Source of the DNA: Larix kaempferi | Lineage: Eukaryota; Streptophyta; Pinopsida; Pinales; Pinaceae | Length of the DNA: 64,000 bases | Assembly (NCBI GenBank): GCA_027924585.1 | Contig: BSBM01000486.1 | Location: 44,014,501 to 44,078,500 of the forward strand | Direction of reading: 5' to 3' | Part shown: positions 44,471 through 55,598 of the stretch, in pieces | How the letters are laid out: each line of letters opens with the position of its first letter | Numbering within the stretch: the first letter of the stretch is position 1 | Program-made: the position numbers and the translations under genes | The notes under the pieces: model-generated | Told to the model about the DNA's origin: nothing | Seen by the model: the letters and a program-made list of their open reading frames with translations, nothing else | Databases searched by the model: none

Positions 44471-46376
44471 CATGAAGAAGATCGAACCCCATGGATCCTA
44501 GTGACAGATTGAATTAATTAAATAATGAGGGGTTAAGATGAGACAATTAATTAATTGGGAGTGTGCATTTCAATTTATCCATAGTTTTCTACCTACTTAG
44601 AATAAATAATTATGGAGCATTTACTATTATTGGTGCAATTAATATTTTTATTTGTTATGTTGAATAAATGGAGAAATTGTTCCACCAATTCGAATTAGTG
44701 GATAAGGTTGGGGAATTACTTGGAGTAGAAGTCAAGTAATCACTAGAGTCCAAAAATGATTCCAAAAATGAGAAAAGATGAATATTTCAGGAAAAGCAAC
44801 ATAAATCCAGAAAGCAGGAAAGTATGAAAAGCAGGAAAGTTCAGAAAAGAAGGAAAGTCAGAAAAAGAGGAAAAAAAAAGGAAAGCCAAAGAAAAGCAAA
44901 GCAAGGAAAGTATGTCCACTCATGGGTTACCTATTCTCACAGGTCACCAAGCCAAGTAACTTGCTCAACAGGTCAACGTGAATTCTATAAAAGAAGGATT
45001 CCAACTCCATTTCACATCTTTTGCTAGTTTGAGAAATTTTATGAATGCATCTGTGCATTTGAGACTTGGGAGATGTGCCCCTAGTCAAGCATGGGAGATG
45101 TGCCCCGGATTTCTGTGAGAAGATGATGGAATTCATCCATTTTCATTGATTTTATTTGCAGGTCCTATAGCTGATCAAGTCAAATTTGAAGATCAGAAAA
45201 AGCATCATCCATTCCAGAGTTCGAATCTCCAAGTTTCCTATGGATTTCTAGAGCTAGTTTCTGGTGTAGAAGAAAAGAGATTTTTCTATGATGTTTTGAG
45301 AGGTATTTCAGCCTATTCCTGATCTAATAATAGATTATTGAAGCTGATCAGGTCGAATTGAAAGTTCATAATCATCTTCACCAATTTCAAAGATCGAATC
45401 CCTCTTCCTTCTTCTATTCTACAGCTTGTTTCCTATATGCAAGAGGAGAGATTCTTCCATCATCTTCTAAGAGGCATGTTGGCCTATTTCTGATGTAATA
45501 ACAGAGTATGTAATTTTTTGATATAATTCACTTCAATACAAATTACAAAACTCTAATTTATTCTCCAATTTATGCACCCCTTCTAGATTTATTTAGAATT
45601 TGACTAGCTTTCAATGAATGATTCATAAGTCAATGATTAAAGGTCCAAATGAATTCATTCATGTTCCTGTAGTTATCTAACATATCATATGTCATGATCC
45701 AACCTCTGTTTCAGAAATTTGATTGCATTTGAGCATTGTTTGGGAATCCAAAATTCGAACTAGTTGAGCTGTCCTGAATTGCCATTTCACTAGATTTGTT
45801 ATAATACTTTCCCATATATGCATATAACTTTCTGAAATGATATTTAATGATGATATGACTGTAAATGAATTTTAATTAACCTCTCTGATGTTTTCAACAA
45901 CCGTTTCCAACCCTCAGTCAAGTTTCCTACCCATATTAGTCTGTATATGCTGAGAACCCCAGGAGCATTGGAGTAGAGTTCAGTCGGGATGTTCTTGAAA
46001 TATAAATGGTCTCAATATGTTTTGGAGAGGTATAAACTCATATCATAACCTTCCATCCATCCATAGACTTTGATCTTTCCCATCTCCAGCAATTTTAGCT
46101 TCCACAATCATTGTTTTAGTCAATTTCAAGAAGTCTTTGATTTTTGTGTCACAATCCTAAGTTGGTACATTACAGTGGTATCCTTTCTTCTACACACATC
46201 CATACAAATTATAGAACCTAAACCTTTCCAAACTCATTCCTATAACCTTCTCATTCAACTCTCGACTAGCTTTCCCAAGACTAGTTTTGTAACTAGTTTT
46301 CCTGTTTACTAGTCAGTGTCTTAAAGTTTTAATTTTGGGATAAATTTTTAAGTGATATCTAATCAGGGATATTATA
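44446..46376 (+). repeat. 3' LTR of the nested element, 1931 bp
   Basis: Matches 39091-41023 along its whole length with scattered substitutions and small indels. CTATAAAAGAAGG near 44987 marks the corresponding TATA-like site. Ends ATATTATA followed by target duplication GAAGG. Confidence 0.9.
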
Positions 46377-48210
46377 GAAGGGATGACCAAGATCAATTTT
46401 TCCCAAGGCACCTGCAAAGGTTGCTTGAATGGCAAAGATCCAACAAAGAAGGTTGATAAATAGAAGACTCAGAAGGTAGAGTGAATGTTAGATCCATAGC
46501 CACAAGGACTTGAAGATCTAGCACCTAAGGTTCGAACTCCTATTGAAAAATGGGACACTACTGTTGCATCCACCAGTGATCTTGTTGGAGATCCACCATC
46601 TTCAAGAACAACCAGATTTGATCTTCTCTCTCACACATATCCATTTCTAGCTGAGAGATGCTTTCTTATTATTGGATCGGATCCAAAGACATTCTTTGAA
46701 GCCTACCAAGATCCAAGATGGGTAGCAGCTATGGATGAAGAGTATGGGTCTCTTTAAAGAAATGAAACTTGGGAGCTTGTTTCTCTCCCTCTTGGGAGGA
46801 AGCTTGTTCAATGCAAGTGGGTTTACAGAATTAAGATGTACTTTGATGGGGTCACTAGAAAATACAAGGATTGACTGGTTGCAAAGGGTTCCTCCCAAGT
46901 CCACGGGATTGACTACTCAGATACATTCGCTTGTGTTGCTATGATGGATTCCATCCGTGTTGTTCTTTCTCTTGTTGCATCCTAGCACTGGGAAGTGCAT
47001 CACATGGATGTCAAGAGTGATTTCCTTCATGGATATCTAGAGGAGGAGATCTACATGAAGCAACTTGAGGGGTATGTTGAAGACTCTTTACTGGTATGCA
47101 GATTGAGGAATTTCTTGTATGGACTCAAGCAAACTCCCCAAGCTCAGTATGCAAAAATGGACTCCTTCCTTCTGTCACAAAATTTCATGAGATGCAAATC
47201 TCATTTGAATGTCTATATGAGACATGAAGGTGACTCTCTACTTCTGATTTTTCTATATGTTGATGATCTATTGATTACAGGGAGCAACACGTCATGCATC
47301 AAATCTATAAAAACAGCTTTGCATAACTCCTTCTCCATGTCAGATATTGGATTGTTGAGACAGTTTCTTGGTCTTGAAGTCACTTGGAGTGATTTAGGAA
47401 TCAAGGTTGCACAGTCCAAGTATGTTTCAGATCTGCTTGACAAGTTCCATCTGAGTGAATGCAAACCAACAACATTTCCTTTTATTTCAGGGATCATCCT
47501 TGAGGATGGTTCTTCCACACCTATGGTGGATAGTACACTATATCGACAGTTGATTGGGATTCTATTGTTTCTTACACACACTCGACTTGATATTTCCTAT
47601 GCAGTCAGTGTTGTCTCTAGATACATGCAGGAGCCTCATGAGCTTCACTGGAAGGCAGCAAAGAGGATCTTGCATTACTTGCAAGGGACAAAGACCTATG
47701 GTCTTAACTATGCAGTTGGGTCTCCTCTGAACCTTGTTGTCTATACTGACTCAGATTGGGATGGAGACAACTTAGATTGAAAGTCAACATCTGGTTTTGT
47801 TTTCATGATTGGGTCTAGACCTATCTGTTGGTCGAGAAAAAAGCAGACTGCTTTATCTCTTTCTTCAGCAGAGGCCGAGTATATAGGTGCAGTCAATGTA
47901 GCCACATAGTGCATCTGGTTGCAGGGCATCTTATCAGAGTTTGGGATTTGATTCAGTACTCCACCAGTCATCTATTGTGACAATCAGAGTGTTATCAAGA
48001 TTTCTACATATCCGGTTCTGAGACAGAGAACCAAACATATCGAGATACACATGCATTACATCCGAGGATTGGTGCATGATCGAACTATCTCACTCCTCTA
48101 CATTTCGAAGAAAGCGCAGGTTACAGATATATTCACTAAGACACTCTCAGTGAAGACGTACGCTTATCTTAGATATCTTCTTGGGGTGAGTGATGTACAT
48201 GATTGATTAT
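46377..48210 (+). pseudogene. pol: Copia reverse transcriptase and RNase H remnant
   Basis: After the pre-integrase end (GTCKGCLNGKDP, to about 46450) the integrase core is missing and one frame from 46485 runs through RT to 47780, then RNase H to about 48204. Motifs: VAAMDEEY, WVYRIKM, HHMDVKSDFLHG (with a TAG just before), FLYVDDLLITG with intact YVDD (about 47250-47280), DISYAVSVVSRYM, YTDSDWDGDNLD, SLSSAEAEYIGA and DIFTKTLS. At least seven stops (TAG, TAA, TGA) interrupt it. The polymerase of this element is dead in this copy. Confidence 0.85.
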
Positions 48211-48364
48211 CCTACCACAGTCTATCTTGAGGGGGGGCTTTCTTCCCACTGGGTTTTCCCTCTTTCCTCACTTTATTTATTTAGATTATTGTACGGGGTG
48301 ACCTTTGGTCTCAGTTACCAGGGCCCTACCATTAGTTCCTTCAGTTGTTCCTCATACTTTGGCT

Positions 48365-49126
48365 TGTGGGGGGGTGTTGGAATATTCTCACCATCATTTT
48401 TTATAGTTGAATTCCTACATGCATCCAGTCATCATGCATGCATCTGCATGCAAATGCATGCATCCATTCATCAGTATGGTAGTCTCCCAGCATCTAGTCC
48501 TCAATTTTTCATCCCAGGGAGTATGCTTCTACTCAATTCTAACCCTCATAGCCACAGATGCACTTTTATTTTCATCACTGGAGTACAAGTGCGCCCTCTT
48601 CCACCTATTAGTAGGAGATTCTTCAATCAGTTCCATGATTAGTGGATTTGTTCCTTGATTTGGGGATTGATTACTAGTTTAACTGACTGAACCACCAAGA
48701 TAGACCTCCAGAGAGACTAAATCAGCTATACTGACTACTGACAGCTCCTCATGTGCCCACATTGGAGTCTCCTTCCCTTGATTTGTGCCACATGCACCAG
48801 TTAGACTCTGTTAGACTCATTTGACTGATATTTGACTACTTGTGACCACTATTACTGATTGGATGATATCTCCAATGTCATCCAAGACACACATTGAGGA
48901 GAATTTGAATGACCTTAGGAGGCATTCGAACTCATTTGATTGTATTCAGTTATTATTCACTATTCAGAGTTCCAGCTTAGAGTTGATGCATGATACAACA
49001 GTTTTTTTCATTTCTTATGTATGAGTGATTATTGAATCAACATTTATTCTTCTTCTTTCTGCACTTCTTGAGTGATTTTTAGTGAGGTCTGCTACAGCTG
49101 AGTGATCTAAACTCCAAAATATCACA
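48365..49126 (+). repeat. Polypurine tract and 3' LTR of the copia element
   Basis: TTGTGGGGGGG directly precedes TGTTGGAATATTC at 48375. The 752-bp LTR ends AATATCACA at 49126 and is followed by TATAA. Matches 36630-37379 throughout. Confidence 0.9.
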
Positions 49127-49131
49127 TATAA

Positions 49132-50099
49132 ACTAAACATGTAATTTGTCAATATTTCTAAAACAGTTAAAATGAGAAGCATGGATTGTGATGTAACACC
49201 TGGCTTAGCTTGAGTCTAGCAATAACTGCAAAGTAAATCATAGCCATATGTGATCTTGAATGGAAAAAAACAACTCCCATATGATTTTGTGCTATCAACG
49301 ATCTAGATTAAACGCACAACAAGCAGAAAATAGATCTCAACCGTTGGCGATAGATAGATAGAAAATTAAATCATATAAGAGAGATAGCACGCCAATGGCT
49401 TGATCGATATTTTAAAGAAGATCTACACCGTTCACGGGATATCATACCTTCATCAGAAAAGTAAGATTTCCAGGTAGAACTCAGCACCGACATAAATATC
49501 CATCAAAAAAAGTAAGTCAAAAAGTTCTTCGACATTTGTCCTCACCGCTGTTTGCAATGATTATCGTGGTAAATAAGTTCATAGTAAGCCTGGAACTACC
49601 CAAATCATCGAAATTGTGATTTGATCAATGGAAATTGTGATACAAACAGTGTTCCTCTGCCGGATTCTGGAGAAGGGGGGCATTTTGGTTGTTCCATATA
49701 AGTCTAGACCATTTGCACCAACTATATGGACAAATTTCCAACTATAAGTTTCCCTAATCAGGACACTTAAATGGTCATTAGTGAAGAATTTAAGGATCTC
49801 AAAAGATTAAAATTTTAAAAATAGCAAAAGCAAAACTCATAGTTTATATTTCTAAACTATGAAAAGCATTACAACTAAGCATTTTCCAGTTTATATGCTT
49901 CTAAGTACGGGGGCTCAGGATATCAGAAAATACATTCAAGGTTCCAGTTCAGACAATTGCAATGTATCCAAGTAAAGTTTTACATCTTTTGAGTCCGATA
50001 ATCACCTATAATGGCTACGTAGTTCCTCATCATCTCAGTTCCTAATTTATTGATATCCTTTGTATCTGTTATCCCCATATATTTCCCCCTTTTTAGTGC
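49132..50099. other. Spacer, no gene seen
   Basis: AT-rich with stops in all frames. It ends in a pyrimidine-rich stretch with TTTTTAG near 50096, just before the long decayed ORF. It may be the leader or LTR of the unit that carries that ORF, but I find no paired repeat. Confidence 0.5.
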
Positions 50100-53000
50100 T
50101 TAAAATCATGACTTATTATGCAGTGCCACAAAAACCTAAAAATGGGTGGGAAGAAAGTTGCTGTCTCATTTGATCTCTTATGTGGCACTTTCAAACCAAT
50201 CAGACCTTTCTGACACCTCTTCAACTCGTTTACCATATTTTATAGACCGATGGACCGAGGTTGGTCCTCCTCGTACCAAAATATCAGATAGAAAATTGAT
50301 ACAAGCAGCCCTCTGGAAAATTCAAAATGTTCATGAAAGAAAATCACCCAAACTGGCCATATTTTGGGACTCCCAGCTGGCCTAACATTTAGTCCCTGAT
50401 TTTTTCTCATTTCTTGAATTCGTTCAATTATGATCCAGTAATTATGATAATGCAGAGGGTGTCGTTAAGGCCAATGATGGAAGAATCCTCTTCGATATTT
50501 CTGCTAGATCCATCACAGACATGTTGGTAACTACAATTGATGGGACTCAATCATTTTCCATGAAAAAATTTGTTGAATATTATGCAAAGAAAGATCCCTA
50601 TAAAAAGGAAAAGATAAAAAGACACCTGGTATATGAACCAAAAGAGAAGACGAATCATCTTGAGCCCTAGATGCGAGCCAACTTGTCACCGTGGATTCAC
50701 TAAGAAACTCTATCTGCCTTTACAATCATACTGAGTAAAGATTCTGATGGGAATCTTGATGACAGAATGGCATATTTTATTGATTTATATAATCATGATA
50801 ATATTTCCAATCTCAATTATGCAAAAGCCCTAGAATTATGGATCAGAGACTAGATAGCAGCGTTTGAAGAAACTGGGGTTTTCAGATATTATTCCTACCT
50901 AGTTTACTTGTTGATTTTATATCAATCTCACCATTTTGAGAACCTTGAGCTATGCAAAGTTAAGAATGGAGGACCAAACATAGTGTATGATTGGATTCCT
51001 TGCATAAAACAAGAAGGAAAGGATGTCTCCTGGATAAAATTTGCAACTATATTTATGTATTAGGAATTTATTTTAATTGAAGGGAAAGAACTAGAATGCA
51101 TGCCTCAAGAAATCATGTCGTATGTGCAGCTTGGAGAAGCTACGAAGAAAGGCGATTGGTACTTGCAAGAAGAGTACGCAGTGATCTAGTTGTATGGAAC
51201 TGAATCACCTCCGCGCAAATTACTCAAACTCCTTACCCCCTGGACTTTTATCCTTGAATATGTAATTCAAATGACATAGGTAGATAATCGTCATTTTCTG
51301 CACTCTAAGAAGAAAGGTAGAACTGAATTCCCGGTATCAATGGAAGGACATGTTATTAATCATGAGAGAGTTTTTAAGGAAGTTGTAAAAATTATTAAAG
51401 ATCTCGATCTTCCTCTGTACAGAGCATGTAAATATGACCCACATTTCATTATTGGTCAAGAAAAGGGGATAAAAATGGTGAACCCGGGAGATCATGAGCA
51501 TAGACCTGAAGTAGAAAAGTTAGAAAATAAAGACTCTTTTGAAGAAGTACAGAAAATTATTCAAGAAGCAAAAAATCCTGTTGAATTTATCATGCAAGCA
51601 TTTCCTGATCCTATTCCTCAAGAGCACATTGAAGTGCCACCTTATTACACCTTCTACAGACCTGAAGGGGAACCAGTCCCCAAGGAGGAATTGAAATTCA
51701 CTGCTCCTTTACAAATAAGGACTAATGAGTACATTGGAGTACAGGGTATGAAAGATCAAAATAGGAAGGGAGCCTAGTGAAGGATGCGAATATATTTACA
51801 GAAAATAGGTATCTCTTACTAGCATATCTAGAAGATCAACAATTTGATTAATTATATGAGTCATATCATGCAGGTGATAAAAATAAAGAAGTACCCTGGA
51901 TGGTTTCCTGGGTTGAGAAAGAAGCAGAACAATCAAGATATATTTTGAAATCTAAATGTGGTATCCTAAAGGAAAAGAGATAGCAGTGACTAAAGCTCCT
52001 TTTACTCCAACCCCTGAAAATTGAAAGCCATATATGAAAGCCATACCAATTATGTTATCCATGGGTTTCAATCCATGATAGGGATTGGGGAAGGAAGGAA
52101 CAGGGGATACAAAATTCATTCAAATCGAGAAGAGGTCTAGAAGACTAGTTATAGGGGATGATGTACATGAAACATATCAAGGCTCTCAAATGCCCCAAGT
52201 GATAGTTGACACAGATATCCCTGGGGAAGAAAAAGTCAAACTTGGTACAGAGAAAGATGAAGATTCTAATATCACACCAGAGTGGGAGCATGATCAATCA
52301 AAAAAGTAATCACGGGGGACAAATACTCAAACACCACTCATGCTAGAGATTGGTCAATCAGAACAGACTAAAGGTGTTTCAACAGCAGAGAAACCCCAAA
52401 ATCAAAAGAAACTCTTGTGATTATTATTCAACATATGGTTCAATCCATGAATGAGACAGGAAAAGAGTAGGCAGTGGGAACTTCTCATTATCAAATATCT
52501 CTTCTATGTTCACCCATGAAAGAAGCAATTCAAATATCATATGTTGAGACTAAAGAAGCAGGATGCAAGGAGACAATAGATTTTATAGAAGCTCCTAAAA
52601 GGAGAGCAGAATAAATTTACCTAGAAGAACCTCAGAAGAAAAATACTAAGAATTCATAAGAAGAGGAAATGGGTCATGTTAAGAAGCAAAGCAATGAAGC
52701 TAGCATACTTTTATCTTCACAAGATATTAATCCCATTCAAGAAAGATCACAAAAAGAAGGTGTGAACCTTACTAACCCTAATCTTCTTACTATTGATTCG
52801 AATGAATTATTGTCTGCAAAAAATGTAAAGATCCATGGGATCCTCTCCCCCATGCCACACTCCTGGAAATACCACAGCAAATAAATGAGAGAGGATAGGT
52901 TGAGTCATTTGAAATTACTAATCCTTTTATGTTCCTAGAGCAAGAGAAAGAGAGAATATCCAAGGCTCCAGAAATATTTCCTATCATAGAATTGTTAGAC

Positions 53001-54826
53001 TCTAAAGCCAAGAACAGGTTGATCCCAAAGTTTGATCCCATTACAGATAACTTCGAAATAATTAGAAGGGAACCCATGGCATTAAAAACATACAAAAATA
53101 TTCAACCTAGAGAATGGAAGATGTTTCAAGTCACCATAGGCACATCAGAGATACCCCCTGAAGATCATATATCCTTGGCTGAAGGGTCCAATAGTATGGT
53201 GTACCATAAATATGCCAAAACTTCTGTAGATATGTATATGTACAAAGAAAAATTTGAATCCTTGACAATTACCAATTAGTTTCTAATAGCCAGAGTAAAA
53301 ACTTTAGAGGGGGGATTACAGATTAGAGAGCGTTATAGTCAATAGAACACCTAGAACACAACACTCGAAAGAGGTAATGAATCTTATATATTTAAAAGAT
53401 CAAAAAATAAAAGCATTGAAGAATAGCCAAATGAGCCAAGCATTTCCATTTACCCTTCAGGTAATGTCTCAAAACTAGCAATTACAAGGTGAACTAGAAT
53501 TTCTCAGGGCAAAACATGCTTCTATACTAGCAGAAAAAGAATTCAATGAAAGGACAATTAAAGAGCTCCAAAAATCAGAAGGAAAGTGTAAAAGAAATTC
53601 AAAATAAGCTAGATGATGCAATAGCTCATATCACAGCTCATGAAGCAAGGATGGTCGAAGATAAAAATAATTCAGAGTTAACTCTCGTTATACTCCAAGA
53701 CACAAGTCCTGTCGAAGACATTGATAAGGTAAGGAAAATTTTAGATGAAAAGGAGTAAGAATGGAAGGAATGGGAAAATAAAGCAATAGATGCCCTTATG
53801 GAAGTTCCCATATTAAACCAAACTGTAGATAAAAGAGATGAAAGCTTGAAGACACTAGGGGGTAAACTAGATACCTCATAGTAGAAAGTGCATGAATTGA
53901 ATAAATAGATAGTTGCTAAGGATCAACGAGTGGGAGAATTACATCGGCAATTAGATAAAGCTACAAATCAGGCACTGATGATAGAGGAAATGATGATGAT
54001 TAAAAATTCCTTGTGGAAACTCATCTTTCGAGAACTACCTAAGACCTGAGCTTATATTGAGTTCATATTGATTTACCATAAAATAGCCTCAGAAGCAATT
54101 GATTACATGGGAAAAAATAAAGCAGATGCAAAGGAAGGAAAAGTGTCAAATATCCAAGATATCCAAATCTGTTATCAATACTTTGCCTCCATGGCAGTTA
54201 AAATCCATGTAGATAAGTGACAGAACTGGAGTTATCATTTGTATAGACAACAACATCCAGAGATTGGACTCTACGATGATGTTAGAAGCAAAATCGAAAG
54301 AATCTGTGAAATTGGTTAATCCTTTTTTAAGGATAATGGCTTCCATGATTCATGATGGGATTCCAACCCCTTGGAACTAGGAGCATGAGCTCCATTCATC
54401 TGGCTTGTACAAGCAAATAGTTAAAGAAAATATGCCTGAATTAACTTCCATAACTCAACGAACCACTACCCCAACGCCACAAGAGCTACTTCATGAATTA
54501 GACCGTGCAATTGTAGTCCATACACTATTGAAATACTTGTTGAACATCATAAAATATGTGGATTATACACCAGTATAGAAGCTAAACAAGGCATTCAAAA
54601 TGTTAAAACATAACCCATCACCAACGGATCATACATGGAAAACTATACAAATGTTAAAAAAAGGGGATGGAAGGACAACATCAATCTAAAGAATAGGTGG
54701 CCCAACATCAGCTTTCTCTAGCAGTGGATATATTAGGACCACCTCAAGGCCTCAGAAAGGAGATGGGGGGGGGGGACTTTGGAAAAGGAAAAGAAGATGA
54801 GAAACAATCATCCCCCGATTCCTGAG
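50100..54826 (+). pseudogene. Very long decayed ORF of unknown family
   Basis: From about 50140 to 51777 a single frame holds about 545 codons with eight or so stops, four or more of them TAG. Text is protein-like throughout: SITDMLVTTIDGTQSFSMKK, GVFRYYSYLVYLLILYQSHH, KLLKLLTPWTFILEYVIQMT, VFKEVVKIIKDLDLPLYRAC, VEFIMQAFPDPIPQEHIEVP. Further open pieces, with frame changes, run to 54826 and include a Lys/Glu coiled-coil stretch (about 53400-54050) and AIDYMGKNKADAKEG near 54095. No gag knuckle, RT or integrase is seen. A G-run lies at about 54765. I read it as the single protein of another non-autonomous element or an unusual gene relic, about 1500 codons in all. Confidence 0.5.
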
Positions 54827-55598
54827 CAGGAATGTGCATGCCAATTCACTTATAGTTCCTTAACCAAAATATTGATTTGGGACAAATGACAAGCTGGCTG
54901 ACAAACACTTCGTATCGACAGATTCATACTACAAGCACATAAAAACTCTGCACAAAGATGCAAAATAGGAGGTTCATTATTTCATCAAGTTTTTGACCTA
55001 GGTCGCCCAGATCTGTCACATGATTTTGTTCTCCTTTTTCTCCTTCCTCATTATTCATTCCTAGGATATCTAAAAGTCTACTATGGATCATAAATGGCAA
55101 TAGGGTCAGGGAAGAGATGCATGAATCCCCCTTGATTGCTATTGTTGTATATATGAAATAGAAAGGTTGTTTCCTTAGAGAAGACTCGGGACCGAGGCAC
55201 TGCCACCACTAGGATTTTTTGTTATAAAATATTTTTTTGTTTTGAATGAATGATATGTCTTTGCTTAGAGGATACCCAGGACCGAGGTGAGACTGCCACT
55301 AGTATTTTTACTGTAAAACATTGTTGTTCATTATGTATGAAGTGTTGTTGTTTGGAATAATAAATATGTTTCACGCTATATGATTGATGATATGTGACAA
55401 ATTCTTATGTCAAATATACAATTTAATGTTCGATGGAGAATGTCCTAGATTTTCAAAGGAGAATTTGAAGGTCTTGGGCACAATGGCGTATTTGTATATG
55501 GACAAAAGAACTAATTATTTCAATATTTAATGTGCCTCTAAGTCCCTCATACCTTTCCCAAAGATCCATGCACACCATTTTCTAATAGATACATGCAT
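54827..55598. repeat. Spacer with a 90-bp tandem duplication (55174-55350)
   Basis: CTTAGAG-A-AC-C-GGACCGAGG followed by CTGCCAC-ACTAG begins at 55174 and 55264, a unit of 90 bp. The rest of the stretch shows no gene. Confidence 0.6.

Larger units (their letters stand above)
39091..46376 (+). mobile_element. Nested 7.3-kb non-autonomous LTR element without gag-pol
   Basis: LTRs of 1933 bp (39091-41023) and 1931 bp (44446-46376) flank 3.4 kb. Target duplication GAAGG is perfect (39086-39090 and 46377-46381), and removing the element rejoins the copia pre-integrase reading (KEMVEG then MTKINFSQGTCKGC). The primer site TGGTATTAGAGA follows the left LTR by one base and a purine tract GGGAGGGGAGGGC precedes the right one. 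No protease, RT or integrase motif is present inside. The internal region instead encodes one long decayed protein. Size and lack of pol fit the large retrotransposon derivative (LARD) class; the coding content does not, since LARDs are usually non-coding. Confidence 0.9.
36630..49126 (+). mobile_element. Ty1/copia LTR retrotransposon, split by a nested element
   Basis: LTRs 36630-37379 (750 bp) and 48375-49126 (752 bp) begin TGTTGGAATATTCTCACC and end AATATCACA. Flanks TATAG and TATAA are a target duplication with one change. The internal region holds gag, protease, the GAG-pre-integrase segment, then (after the nested insertion 39091-46376) a short remainder of that segment, a deletion of the integrase core, and RT-RNase H. 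The LTR and 3' text are related to those of the 4.3-kb element at 11957. Defective through many stops and the missing integrase. Confidence 0.9.

Noticed and set aside
46647-46904. Minus-strand ORF over copia RT
   Set aside because: Antisense of the RT linker and N-terminal RT; shadow only.
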